Source: Cytophagales bacterium
GTDB lineage: Bacteria > Bacteroidota > Bacteroidia > Cytophagales > Cyclobacteriaceae
Direction of reading: 5' to 3'
NCBI GenBank assembly: GCA_022360055.1
Contig: JAKSDO010000153.1
Coordinates: 43,172-107,171, forward strand
DNA: 64,000 nt
Part shown: positions 7,226 through 17,164 of the stretch, piece after piece
Numbering within the stretch: position 1 is the stretch's first letter
Layout of the letters: the number at the start of each line of letters is the position of its first letter
Notes under the pieces: model-generated
What the model saw: only the letters and a program-made list of their open reading frames with translations
Databases searched by the model: none
Told to the model about the DNA's origin: nothing
Made by a program: the position numbers and the translations under genes

Positions 7226-9922
7226 TTATCGACTGGTCCCGGTTATCAAATTTCTTTTTCTCAACTCATCAACACTTTTTTTCCAATCTTCTCCGGAGGT
7301 CCACATATAGTATGAAAAATACCATGTGTTGCCCGGATAAATATACATCCAGGGCTGAAATTCCACGTAATTGTATTTTGAGGCAGGATTAAGAACATGG
7401 TTCATATACATATGCATAAATACCGGCTGGTCGACAGGATATGCTCCGACAAACGAAATCCCGTCATTGGTTTCCTGCCCTGCATTCCAACCTTCGGCCA
7501 TGTGAAAAACTCTGCCGTAATAGGCTTCTTTTTTCATCCTGTACTCATTGATGCCACTTTTTTCAGGTATATAGTAAACATCTTCCGGGCCATGTTCCTC
7601 ACCCAACAACACGATAGGCTGAGGCCCGATCATTTTAAGGGTCGGGTTTATAAAATCAATCCTGTATTTTATTTCAATCAATGGCGAATTTCCGTATAGC
7701 GTAAATATTTTTTCAATAGTATTGCCGTAGTATTCAGCGGTCATCTTTACACTTACACATCCTTCAGGAGTCTCAAGAATTTCGGCATCATACACTTTGT
7801 GCGTTTCAATGCTGGGCCCACCTAAAAAGTCTTCAAATCCACCATAGGGATAAAAGCCCCGCACCTTTCTAAATTCCTTTCTGTCATCGAAGGGCACATC
7901 GGGCCACAGTTTAAACAGGACATTGTCTTTTTTGCTCTTTTCATAATACTCGATCACTCTGGCTCCGGCGGTAAGGAGCGTAACCTGAACCTTTTCATTC
8001 TCCAATCTATATTCATCGATTCCATCCGTATTCAGGTCGATGGGGTATACAATCGGTTTTCCTTCGGCCTTTTCAACCCCCAGTTGTGTGTTTTTTTCAA
8101 TCCCCAAAGCACCGGTTATAACATTGTAATCGCCAGGAGGAAGTTTCAGTTTGAAAAACATTTCTCCGTGCTCATCGGGTGCAATAGTGAGATTCTTTTT
8201 CTCTTTACACACAACTTTGTTTTGTTTGTTTATGTCTTCTACTTTGATGCTTACCGGAAACGAAGACTGATCTGTAAAGTTATGAACCGATACAGGGAAA
8301 TCCACTTCAGGAGCTTGTCCATAATACAGTTGATGTGCAACCAGTGCATCGGGCATAACGAGTTTTGTAAGGCTTGTTTTTTGCTTTCCGTTGTAGTTGA
8401 AGTTAATAACTATGGGACTTGTTTTTCCCATAGCTTCTTTGTTGACTTTGATCGTAAAAGTTAACTCTTTTTTCTCTTTGGCCGGAATAGTAAGCCTGCC
8501 GGTTCCTTTCAGGTCAATGTTAAGATTTGGATTTTTCTCCAGTGAAAAGTCTCCTGAAATTGTATTTTCACCAAAATTTGTAATGATAACGCTCAACTCT
8601 TTGCCAACAACCTCAGCCTGGATATCCAGTTCGGTTTTATAGTAGTTATCAAGATAAACCCTGTCCAGTAACAACATCTGCAGTGCATTCCGATAATTTT
8701 CAGGCCCCATCATATTGCCACCATCAACAACTGTTACCGCTTTTCGCGATAATATGGCATCAGCCATAGTTTTCCGGTTCAGTTGTTTGCCTTTCTCCAG
8801 AAATAATATCATGGAAGTTTCCAAACCGTTTTTATAAGAACCGGTCAGGCTAACAAATGGTACATTTTCAGCATCAATCTGTTCTTTGTTACCTATACCG
8901 GCATAATAACCATCGAAATTGAAAACTCCTTTTAAGTCGGGGTCGAAAACTTTACGGAAAAAATATCCGTTTCTTGCTTTTACAAATTTTGCATATTCAG
9001 GCAAACTTATATTCTGCTCCTGGAGACCATCATAACTGTCTAATCCAAAAGCAAAACATCTTGCTCCGGAAATATACGACAATGACGAAGAACCGAATTC
9101 TACAAAAAGAGGATTGCCGACTTCATCCATCCATTGTTTAAAATCTCCCTTCATAAAAAAATCGTCGTAACCCGCAAAAACCACCCAGCTATTCCCTTCA
9201 TTAAGCGCTTTTCCGACATAATCAAGCGGGTGCCCAAAGTCTGTTCCAATAACTCTGTATCCTGAACTCAGCCCCATCCAACCTTTGTGGAAATCGTATT
9301 TGGAGACCATGTTTTTTACATTCTTCAGTTGGGTTTGAAATATTTTGATTTCATCCTTCTTTGAAGAAACAACTGCAAAAATAGCTGTTTCCCCGTTTTT
9401 AAGTATAAATGCATCCACCGGGGCATAATCGGATGACAAATACTGGCTGCTTGTCATTTTCTTTTTCCATGAATTAACATCGCCTGCCAACGATAGCAGC
9501 TTTTTACCTGTTTCAGAATCAGGGCTTGCATAAATTAAAACATTTTGACTGCCGGCAACCGGTTCCAGTTCATTAAAAGCCGGGTGTTCAAGTTCTGTAT
9601 AGTCCGATGCGAGTAATTCCGACAAAAATCCTTCTTGCATGGCTAAACCTGCCATTCCAAGCTCTTCGGCAATATCAACTTTGTTTTGCAATACCATCTT
9701 CATCACATCGGGTATAACTTTTTTAAACAATCCACCGTACCGGTACCCTTTTTCATACTCATCGGTCCAGTCACCGGTGTAGCCGTTAAAATTTCGGAAT
9801 TCTTTTATAATCCTATCCTTAACTTCAACTTTACCGTCGTATTTAAATTGGTCAAGATTTTGAGCAGAAACAGAAAATGGGAATAGTATGGTAAGAACCA
9901 ACAGCAACAGTTTTAATTTCAT
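7226..9922 (-). CDS. Large secreted modular protein of unknown function (898 aa)
   Basis: I do not recognise the N-terminal module. A signal peptide (LLLLVLTILFPFSVSA) is clear. Residues about 30-430 look like a mixed alpha/beta domain. Residues about 440-640 resemble one or two immunoglobulin-like or CARDB/NPCBM-associated beta-sandwiches (ELDIQAEVVGKELSVIITN, then a proline- and acid-rich repeat). Residues about 640-890 look like a galactose-mutarotase-like beta-supersandwich (VTLLTAGARVIEYYEKS, then PLIEIKYRIDF). Such C-terminal domains are common in glycoside hydrolases and lyases. It is the first enzyme-like gene after SusD in the region 1 locus but is separated from it by a terminator-like hairpin. 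The substrate is unknown, and no catalytic residues can be pointed to. Confidence 0.6.
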   Translation of the reverse strand: MKLKLLLLVLTILFPFSVSAQNLDQFKYDGKVEVKDRIIKEFRNFNGYTGDWTDEYEKGYRYGGLFKKVIPDVMKMVLQNKVDIAEELGMAGLAMQEGFLSELLASDYTELEHPAFNELEPVAGSQNVLIYASPDSETGKKLLSLAGDVNSWKKKMTSSQYLSSDYAPVDAFILKNGETAIFAVVSSKKDEIKIFQTQLKNVKNMVSKYDFHKGWMGLSSGYRVIGTDFGHPLDYVGKALNEGNSWVVFAGYDDFFMKGDFKQWMDEVGNPLFVEFGSSSLSYISGARCFAFGLDSYDGLQEQNISLPEYAKFVKARNGYFFRKVFDPDLKGVFNFDGYYAGIGNKEQIDAENVPFVSLTGSYKNGLETSMILFLEKGKQLNRKTMADAILSRKAVTVVDGGNMMGPENYRNALQMLLLDRVYLDNYYKTELDIQAEVVGKELSVIITNFGENTISGDFSLEKNPNLNIDLKGTGRLTIPAKEKKELTFTIKVNKEAMGKTSPIVINFNYNGKQKTSLTKLVMPDALVAHQLYYGQAPEVDFPVSVHNFTDQSSFPVSIKVEDINKQNKVVCKEKKNLTIAPDEHGEMFFKLKLPPGDYNVITGALGIEKNTQLGVEKAEGKPIVYPIDLNTDGIDEYRLENEKVQVTLLTAGARVIEYYEKSKKDNVLFKLWPDVPFDDRKEFRKVRGFYPYGGFEDFLGGPSIETHKVYDAEILETPEGCVSVKMTAEYYGNTIEKIFTLYGNSPLIEIKYRIDFINPTLKMIGPQPIVLLGEEHGPEDVYYIPEKSGINEYRMKKEAYYGRVFHMAEGWNAGQETNDGISFVGAYPVDQPVFMHMYMNHVLNPASKYNYVEFQPWMYIYPGNTWYFSYYMWTSGEDWKKSVDELRKRNLITGTSR

Positions 9923-10102
9923 TTTTTAGCGTTTAAGTTTATAGTAACGAAAGCTCGCAAAGTTCATTGATGAGATCAGAATATTGAACAGGTCAGGTTC
10001 CGATGAGAAACCAGATTCTCTGACAGCAGCGCCACAACCTCTTTGTGATGAACTAATATAAATCTTTTTTCAGCAGCTGCCTTAACTTCAGGAGTTATAA
10101 GC

Positions 10103-10162
10103 AAAAAAGAAAAGGTTCTCCATGAACATAATAGAATATACACCGGGAACCTTTTCTTTTTT
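10103..10162 (-). terminator. Terminator-like hairpin after susD-like gene
   Basis: The arms AAAAAAGAAAAGGTTC (10103-10118) and GAACCTTTTCTTTTTT (near 10147-10162) are complementary, separated by a loop of about 28 bases. On the minus strand the hairpin ends in a T-rich tract (CCTTTTCTTTTTT), and the structure is nearly symmetrical, so it could work in both directions. It lies 35 bp after the SusD stop. It may reduce read-through into the downstream enzyme genes, giving more transporter than enzyme mRNA. Confidence 0.65.
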
Positions 10163-10196
10163 TATTGCATGATTCCTACAGCAGAATTAAATTATT

Positions 10197-11834
10197 CTAC
10201 CACCCTTTAGACGAATTGTCAAGTTCGGTGTTATTGGTAACGGCACTGTTCGGATATGGCAGATCGAAGAACTTCGGATCCCATGTCCAACCGCAAACCT
10301 CAGCCCAACGTTGCAATTTGCCCCATCGCTTAAGGTTAAAGTATCTTACCGCATCATCACCGAATGTTTCAACTCTGGATTCGTACTCAATAGCAACCAT
10401 AGCTTCTTCCAAACTGGTAACTTTGTATGCAGGTAACACATCGGTATCGGCGACTCCATCCGGAACGTATTTGGCTTTGTTTGCCAAAGCATAATTTCTG
10501 GCTCGGCTTCTCACTTTTTCCAAATACATCTCACAATTTGTCCAATCCGATTTATAGGCGTAAGCTTCTGCCAACTGCAAGTAAACAGTCGAAAGCTTTT
10601 TGTAACGGATATCAGCATGCCACACATAATCGGTACTGTTTCCGTAGTATATACATCTGTTCTGGATGTCATATCCACCTTCCCCGATCGTGTTGGCTCT
10701 CATTGTAAAATCCCAGTTAACCAAGAGACCGTTGGGATAGGTTTCAATTTCATCCAGAGGAGTAAAAAAAGCCACGTCGAAACGAGGATCTCTCCATTTG
10801 TATTCATTATCTGGAGTAGCATCGTAAATGGGGGACTCATTAATACTTGTGCCGTCTATCATTGTATAGGAATCGAGCAGGTCTTTCGATGGATAAATGT
10901 ATGCTCCTGTGTAGGAAGAACCTCTGATAATATCTCCCAGGCCTTCGCCTGCGCTTCTTGAAGTACCCGTATAAAAATTTCTATAGCTTCCCGCACCGGG
11001 TCCAAAACTTGCTACAAAAAGGAGTTCCGAATTGTTTTCATTATCCGTTCTGTTTACATAGTTGGGATCTTCCTGCAGTGCATACCCGGCTTCCTCTTTT
11101 AAATCTTCAAATGCATTACCCGCAGCTATTGCAGCATCATAATCGCCTTTATAAAGATAAACATCGATAAGGTAGGCATATACCGCTCCCAGTGTAAGCC
11201 TTCCGGTAAATGATGCAGGCCATTTCACAACACCTAAGTTATCCCGTGCAAATTCCAAGTCGGGAAGTATTACTTCATCAATAACTTCTTCCTTGGCAGT
11301 AGGAGGAATATTTGTTTCCTCCTTATTTGTAACATCTTCCGGAATCTCAGTTCTTACTGGCACATCGCCGTAATATTGGATAAGCCGGAAGTACCACCAG
11401 GCTCTGAGAAAACGCATTTCTGCCAAATATTTGTTTTTGGCTTCGGTTGAAATTTGCTCCTCGGTCATGGCTGACACACCTTGAATATTTATATTACACC
11501 GTCCGATACCGGTATAGGCGCGAGAGTAGTTTCCGTTTACAACAGGATTGTCGTTAACATCGAAAGCCGCAAGCTGGTAATCCTGATATTCACCAAATCC
11601 CCAGGTACCGTAGTTATCAGTCATACCTAACTCAAGTTGAAGAAGCGCCCAGTGATAGTTATTGTATCTAAGATAATTATAACAGGCTATTGCAGCCTGA
11701 CTTGCATGATCTTCGTTTAAGAAGAATGTTTGATCATTAAGCGAACCATACGGATCTCTATCCAGAAATTCCTCGGCACAACTGGTTAGCAAAGATATAA
11801 TAGATACTATAGTTATTTTTAATAAACGTTTCAT
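10197..11834 (-). CDS. SusD/RagB family glycan-binding lipoprotein
   Basis: The 545-residue product has a lipoprotein signal (IVSIISLLTSC, Cys near residue 19) followed by the typical mature SusD N-terminus AEEFLDRDPYG. The tetratricopeptide-like body contains the usual MRFLRAWWYFRLIQYYGDVP segment. The C-terminus follows the SusD pattern (RYFNLKRWGK, WDPKFFDLPYP). SusD proteins form the lid on the SusC barrel at the cell surface and bind the oligosaccharide to be imported. The gene lies only 13 bp after SusC and is surely co-transcribed with it. The specificity of this divergent pair cannot be read from the sequence. Confidence 0.93.
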   Translation of the reverse strand: MKRLLKITIVSIISLLTSCAEEFLDRDPYGSLNDQTFFLNEDHASQAAIACYNYLRYNNYHWALLQLELGMTDNYGTWGFGEYQDYQLAAFDVNDNPVVNGNYSRAYTGIGRCNINIQGVSAMTEEQISTEAKNKYLAEMRFLRAWWYFRLIQYYGDVPVRTEIPEDVTNKEETNIPPTAKEEVIDEVILPDLEFARDNLGVVKWPASFTGRLTLGAVYAYLIDVYLYKGDYDAAIAAGNAFEDLKEEAGYALQEDPNYVNRTDNENNSELLFVASFGPGAGSYRNFYTGTSRSAGEGLGDIIRGSSYTGAYIYPSKDLLDSYTMIDGTSINESPIYDATPDNEYKWRDPRFDVAFFTPLDEIETYPNGLLVNWDFTMRANTIGEGGYDIQNRCIYYGNSTDYVWHADIRYKKLSTVYLQLAEAYAYKSDWTNCEMYLEKVRSRARNYALANKAKYVPDGVADTDVLPAYKVTSLEEAMVAIEYESRVETFGDDAVRYFNLKRWGKLQRWAEVCGWTWDPKFFDLPYPNSAVTNNTELDNSSKGW

Positions 11835-11847
11835 CTTCTGCTAAATT

Positions 11848-14800
11848 TTAAAAGTTAAGATTTAATCCAATCATATATATCTTAGGATTTGGGAAGCCGT
11901 CGCCCCACACCAGGTAAGTACCTCTTCCCTCACTATAATTATTTTCCGGGTCTATTCCCAGGAATTCATCCGAGGTTATGGTAATAAGGTTTTCTCCTGT
12001 AAAAAATAACCTTGCACTGACTTTGTCTTTAAAGTTGTATGTATAACCTATAGAGATCGTTCTCATACGGGCAAAACCGTTTTTAATAAATAATGCATCG
12101 TAAGATCCCTGATATACATTGGTCCAATAAAGTGAAGGGTACATGCCTTCTTCGTAAGGCTGGCCAAATTGCCATCTGTTATTGTACCTGTCGACAGGCA
12201 TATTTCTGCCAGGAGGGTACATGGAGCATAGTTGCTGTGCCTGGTGTTGGTCTCTTCCGAGAATAGCCATCCAAACCATCATGAAATCGAAATTCTTCCA
12301 ATCAGCAGTAATGGTTGAACCAAGGTTCCATTTAGGAATGGAGTTTCCAAGTACTGTCATGTCATCAGCATCAATTTTTCCGTCCTCGTTAATATCAACA
12401 TATTTATGAAGTCCCAGTCTTTTATTAGGTTGGGCAGGTGCTTCATCGAGTTCGGTCTGGGTAGTAAATAGTCCGTCGGTTATATATCCGTAAAATGAGT
12501 TTAATGACTCTCCGACTTTATTTATGGTTTGGCCATTCCAGGGTAAACTTCCAAGTTCCTGCTCAATTCCCTCACTAAGTTCCATTATTTCGTTTTTCAC
12601 ATGAGAAGCATTGAAACCAACACTGAAGTTTAAGTCTCCAACATTATCTTTATAAGTAATCTCAAAATCGGCGCCCGAGTTTTTTACTTTTGCAAAGTTA
12701 ATAGTGGGTGCACCAAGGCCGACATTCTTTGGTATAACCATCCCGCGAAGAATGCCATCGGTTACTTTATTAAAATAATCGGCGTTAATGGCTAATCTCC
12801 CGTCAAACAGCCCTATATCTATACCTATATTGGCAATTGTGGTCGTTTCCCACTCCAACCTTTCGTTAGCTAAACCGTCCTGAACGTATCCGGCATGCAG
12901 CTTCTGGTTGTTATTTGGTCCGAAAACAACATTCTTCTGATTGATAGCGACCGATGTAGGATAGTACGAACCAACCGATTGGTTCCCCAGTTGCCCCCAT
13001 GATGCACGAAGTTTTAAGTTGGCAATATTATCTACACCAAAGAATCCTTCTTCATGAATCTTCCAGGCACCCGAAATAGAAGGGAAAACGCCCCAACGAT
13101 TATCTTCCGTAAAACGAGAAGAACCATCGACTCTTAAGTTAAAGTTGATCAGGTATTTACTTTTGTAATCATAACTCAAACGCCCAAAATAAGAAGCAAT
13201 AGCGAGTTCCGATTTAGAACCCGTAATATCAGACTCTTCTCTGTTTGTCCCTCCGCTAAGTACTTGCATGTTTTCCGCATCAGAAGCAAAATCTTTTACA
13301 AGCCCGTGCATATCGTTATCTGTCGTATAAAGCTGACGCGAGTGAGCAACCATACCACTCATATTATGATTCCCTAGGGTTTTAGCATAACTTAATATGA
13401 ATTCTGTCATCCACATATTGTTGAAATCTCTGTATTCCTGGTATTGATTTCTGTCTCTTTGAGCTCCACCAATATTATATTTAGGCTGATAGTTTTTGTA
13501 ATTCTCGTAAGTTAAATCGTAAGCCGCATTGAATTTTAATTTCAAGTTTTCGATAAATTCAACTTCGGCATAAAAATTATCGAGAAAACGAAGCCATGTG
13601 GTGTTGATGTTGTTTACTTCGTATCCTATAAGAGGATTTCCTTTTTGTCCGACAGCCAGGCCTAAAGCATTTGGTCCGGCCAAAGTACCATCGTCGTTAC
13701 GAACTTCATCCCAATATGGACCGGTCATAGTTAACGAAGCCTGTTGTCCGTTTCCTGCACCTTCCTGTACTTGTTGAGAAACGTGAAGGTTATTTCCAAT
13801 TCTTAACCATTTTGTCACATTTGCATCAAGATTTGCTCTGGCAGAAATTTTGTCGTATCCCGATTCAGGTCCGATACCATCCTGATTGAGATATTCTCCG
13901 GAGATGTAGTATTTAGCTTTCTGAGAACCACCGCTAGTACTGATGCTAAGGTTGGTAACAGGCGCCGATGAGAAGGCCTTCTCAACCCAGTCAACATGTC
14001 CTAAATCTTCATAAGTAGCGGTTTCAAGTGGAGAAACTATGTCATTTCCTGTTGAAAATTCCTGATTTGATATGCCCTCTTTTGCAGCATCCAGAAATTG
14101 TTCGGGGCTGAGCATGTCGATTTTCCTTGTAGGAGATTGTGTTCCTGTGAAGAAGTTAACATTAATTTTGCCAACACCTTCACGACCAGCTTTTGTTGTA
14201 ATTATAATGACACCGTTTGCAGCGCGCGAACCGTAAATTGCAGCCGAAGCAGCATCTTTAAGCAGATTTACACTCTCGATATCGTTTGGATTAAGTGTTT
14301 CTATGCCTCCCTGAACAGGTACGCCGTCAATAATGATAAGCGGACTATTGCTGACACCAGAGCCAAAAGAACCGATACCTCTAACATTGAAAGAACTACC
14401 GGAACCCGGACGTCCTGATTTGGTAATGTTTATACCCGATAGTTTACCTTGCAGGATAGATGCTACCGAAGTATTTGATGTTACGGTAAGAGCTTCGCCG
14501 GACACCACAGAAACCGCACCAGTAAGATCAGCCTTTCTTTTAGTAGCATAACCAACAACAACAATTTCATCAAGGGACGTAATGTCTGGTACTAAAGCAA
14601 TATCAACCACTGATTGAATACCAACAGCAACCTCCTCTGCAACATAGCCCACATAACTAAAAACCAACGTCGCATTTTCATCCGGTACCTCGACCACATA
14701 ATTGCCTTCCACATCCGTTATGGTTCCTTGTCCGGTGCCTTTTATCATTACATTTACACCGGGCAGGCCTCCCTGATCTTCCGCACTTGTTACTTTGCCT

Positions 14801-15216
14801 GTAATTGTTTTGCCCTGAATAATTACTTCAATGCTTTTTTTGTCTCTGACATCCCTTGTGTTCACATTGATGTAATTGTTGACTTGTGTGAATTTAAGGT
14901 TGGCTTCTTTTGACAAGGTCATCAGCGCATCGGCTACAGTAATAGCCCGCTTTTGAATATCAATATTTGTAACATTCGCAAAATCATTCTTGTCATAAGC
15001 AAAAACGAAATCGGTCTTGGATTCGATTTCTTTGAAAAATTTAAAAACGTCTCCATCCTGGATGCTCAGGTCTATATAAACATCTCTAATACTTTTTGCC
15101 TTTTGTGCCAATCCCGATTTGGCAAAAATAGTGCTTAAGAAAATGCACTGTAAAGCAACCCCGTAAATTGTTAGTTTTGTAGACAAAATAAATAGTCTTA
15201 GTACATAAATTTTCAT
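11848..15216 (-). CDS. SusC/RagA family TonB-linked outer membrane transporter with STN domain
   Basis: The product is 1122 residues. After a signal peptide (ends near FAKSGLAQ) comes an STN domain (about 45-115), which receives or passes a signal to an anti-sigma factor. Next is a CarboxypepD_reg-like domain (about 130-215, ITGKVTSAEDQGGLPGVNV), the conserved linker SLDEIVVVGYATKRKADLTG, and a plug (about 230-345, ending IYGSRAANGVIIITTK). A long beta-barrel follows, ending GLNLNF with a terminal Phe. It imports oligosaccharides across the outer membrane using TonB energy. The STN domain and the upstream FecR and sigma genes show that it also works as the sensor of a trans-envelope induction circuit. 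Confidence 0.95.
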   Translation of the reverse strand: MKIYVLRLFILSTKLTIYGVALQCIFLSTIFAKSGLAQKAKSIRDVYIDLSIQDGDVFKFFKEIESKTDFVFAYDKNDFANVTNIDIQKRAITVADALMTLSKEANLKFTQVNNYINVNTRDVRDKKSIEVIIQGKTITGKVTSAEDQGGLPGVNVMIKGTGQGTITDVEGNYVVEVPDENATLVFSYVGYVAEEVAVGIQSVVDIALVPDITSLDEIVVVGYATKRKADLTGAVSVVSGEALTVTSNTSVASILQGKLSGINITKSGRPGSGSSFNVRGIGSFGSGVSNSPLIIIDGVPVQGGIETLNPNDIESVNLLKDAASAAIYGSRAANGVIIITTKAGREGVGKINVNFFTGTQSPTRKIDMLSPEQFLDAAKEGISNQEFSTGNDIVSPLETATYEDLGHVDWVEKAFSSAPVTNLSISTSGGSQKAKYYISGEYLNQDGIGPESGYDKISARANLDANVTKWLRIGNNLHVSQQVQEGAGNGQQASLTMTGPYWDEVRNDDGTLAGPNALGLAVGQKGNPLIGYEVNNINTTWLRFLDNFYAEVEFIENLKLKFNAAYDLTYENYKNYQPKYNIGGAQRDRNQYQEYRDFNNMWMTEFILSYAKTLGNHNMSGMVAHSRQLYTTDNDMHGLVKDFASDAENMQVLSGGTNREESDITGSKSELAIASYFGRLSYDYKSKYLINFNLRVDGSSRFTEDNRWGVFPSISGAWKIHEEGFFGVDNIANLKLRASWGQLGNQSVGSYYPTSVAINQKNVVFGPNNNQKLHAGYVQDGLANERLEWETTTIANIGIDIGLFDGRLAINADYFNKVTDGILRGMVIPKNVGLGAPTINFAKVKNSGADFEITYKDNVGDLNFSVGFNASHVKNEIMELSEGIEQELGSLPWNGQTINKVGESLNSFYGYITDGLFTTQTELDEAPAQPNKRLGLHKYVDINEDGKIDADDMTVLGNSIPKWNLGSTITADWKNFDFMMVWMAILGRDQHQAQQLCSMYPPGRNMPVDRYNNRWQFGQPYEEGMYPSLYWTNVYQGSYDALFIKNGFARMRTISIGYTYNFKDKVSARLFFTGENLITITSDEFLGIDPENNYSEGRGTYLVWGDGFPNPKIYMIGLNLNF

Positions 15217-15368
15217 AATTTTGTTCTGTTTTATTTAACGTATAATTAATTGAAAGAAGAAGTCATTGAAAATCTCCACAATATTCAATGAGTATTCTTT
15301 CAGTTTTGAATGGTCCTATTTCTAAAATGGGGCCATTCTTGTTTTCATGGCATCCTACATATTTTCAT

Positions 15369-16394
15369 TTATTTGAATTTTATAATCACCCTATTTTGAT
15401 CTAATGTGTAATCAAATTCCTTTGAAAAGCTCATGCTTCTGAGGATTGTGCTCAGGTATTCATTCTTAAACTTTCCGGAATATGCCCATTCTTTATCGGT
15501 ATAATTCCGGACCTCGAACCGAACGCCATACCACCTACTCAATTTTGAAATGATTTCTTCAAAATTCGCATCCTTGAAATATAAAATGCCATCTTTCCAG
15601 CCAAATTCTTTTATGGGATCAATTTCATTTTTTGTAAAGTTTCCGGTCTTTTTATGCATGGCAATCCCTTCTCCCGGATGGAGCAATATTCTTTCTTCAG
15701 CATCATTTTTCAAGGCAACCAGAACTTTTCCCGATTTCAAAGCCACCTTGTATTCATCTTCGTCTTTAAAGCAATTTACGTTGAACGAAGTCCCCAAAAC
15801 ATTTACATCCATGTGGTCCGTTTTTACAATAAAAGGCTTTAAACTGTCTTTTTTTACTTGAAAAAAAGCTTCTCCCTGCAGCTCGACAATTCTGCTCGAT
15901 CCTTCAAATCTTTCGGGGAAATGAATTGAAGACTCGGCATTTAACCAAACAATGCTCTCGTCCGGCAGAGTTATTCTCATTTTTTGTCCTTGGGGAGTGG
16001 TTCTTTTATGGTGGGCGACGGACATTACCTCATGTTGCTCTTTCCTGTTTATCGAATGCCTCACACTAAAAGTCGCGGCAAGGATTACGACGATTGCCGC
16101 TGCTACGGCAAAAGAAATTTTGCGCAACCTATAAGGTTTTTGTAGTGACCGATCAATTTCAACAGGCGCCTGACCCGCGTTATCAAACGAGTCCACAATC
16201 CTTTTAAAAACCAGATCAGAATTTTTCACATCAAATCGGAAATTTGTCTTTGACCAAATCGCCTGATAATCCTTATATCGCTGTAAATGTTCTTCCGATT
16301 GATCAATCCAATCTTTGATTTCCATATCCTCCGCAGAGGTCGTTTTACCGAGTAACTGTTTGGCAATGAGACTAGCGTATTTGGTATCAATCAT
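15369..16394 (-). CDS. FecR-type anti-sigma factor
   Basis: The 341-residue product has an N-terminal cytoplasmic part of about 85 residues, one membrane span (KISFAVAAAIVVILAATF, about 93-110) and a periplasmic FecR domain. That domain has the family pattern TTPQGQKMRITLPDES and LNAESSIHFPERF, then a DUF4974-type C-terminal domain (SRWYGVRFEVRNY). It should hold the partner ECF sigma factor inactive until the STN domain of the SusC transporter signals that substrate is present. It lies between its sigma gene and SusC, the standard order. The 152-bp gap to SusC leaves room for the sigma-dependent promoter. Confidence 0.93.
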   Translation of the reverse strand: MIDTKYASLIAKQLLGKTTSAEDMEIKDWIDQSEEHLQRYKDYQAIWSKTNFRFDVKNSDLVFKRIVDSFDNAGQAPVEIDRSLQKPYRLRKISFAVAAAIVVILAATFSVRHSINRKEQHEVMSVAHHKRTTPQGQKMRITLPDESIVWLNAESSIHFPERFEGSSRIVELQGEAFFQVKKDSLKPFIVKTDHMDVNVLGTSFNVNCFKDEDEYKVALKSGKVLVALKNDAEERILLHPGEGIAMHKKTGNFTKNEIDPIKEFGWKDGILYFKDANFEEIISKLSRWYGVRFEVRNYTDKEWAYSGKFKNEYLSTILRSMSFSKEFDYTLDQNRVIIKFK

Positions 16395-16528
16395 TTCAAA
16401 ACATTATTTATGAATACAACTGCGGGAAAACAAAATTCCCTTACACGAGGATGAAAAAAAATGGTTTTTTTTTTGAATACCGGAAAAGAAAGCGATCGAT
16501 GAAAGAAAATTATCGCATAAACAGATCA

Positions 16529-17164
16529 CTAAAAATATATGCCCAGAAGTATACCGGATAAATTGGTACGGGATTTTATGTACTGCTTCAAATCCATCTC
16601 TTCGATATATGGCAAAAGTGTCTTTCTTAATTTTATTAAAGCTCTGCCCAATTGAACTTCAACGGTTTTGGGAGAGATTTCAAGCAATTCCGCTACCTCC
16701 TTATATTTTAGTCCGTCGATCCTGATCATGATAAATATCGTCTTACACCGGGGAGGTAATGCTTCAATAGCCGAAAATATTCTTTCTTTCAGCTCTTTGT
16801 TGCACAAATCAAACTCCGGATCATTCATAGCAGGGATCAACATGCTCTCTTCGGAATCATGTATCCTTAGGTGCATCAGCCTGTTACTTTGCAAATAGCT
16901 GAAACATTTATTTTTAACAGATGAGAATAAATAAGCCTCCAGCTTGGCAATTTCCGGCAGTCGAATTCTGTTGTTCCAAATTCCAACAAATACCGCTGAA
17001 ACAACCTCTTCGGAAGCCTGATTGGATTTCAAATAGTAATGCGCGAGATTGAACATTTGCGGATAGAAATGGTCGAAAAAATTCTTGAATGCGAGTTGAT
17101 CATCATCAATGGCTATTTTTTTGATTATCTCCTTCAGCTCTATATCTCCAGTTCCGGATGTCAT
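16529..17164 (-). CDS. ECF RNA polymerase sigma-70 factor
   Basis: The 211-residue product has sigma region 2 (FDHFYPQMFNLAHYYLKS) and region 4 (ALPPRCKTIFIMIRIDGLKY, then the helix-turn-helix YKEVAELLEISPKTVEVQL). There is no region 1 or 3, as expected for an ECF factor. The C-terminus is short and hydrophobic (NLSGILLGIYF), a tail often seen in Bacteroidota ECF factors. It should direct transcription of the SusC operon after release by the FecR encoded 134 bp downstream. Confidence 0.93.
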   Translation of the reverse strand: MTSGTGDIELKEIIKKIAIDDDQLAFKNFFDHFYPQMFNLAHYYLKSNQASEEVVSAVFVGIWNNRIRLPEIAKLEAYLFSSVKNKCFSYLQSNRLMHLRIHDSEESMLIPAMNDPEFDLCNKELKERIFSAIEALPPRCKTIFIMIRIDGLKYKEVAELLEISPKTVEVQLGRALIKLRKTLLPYIEEMDLKQYIKSRTNLSGILLGIYF

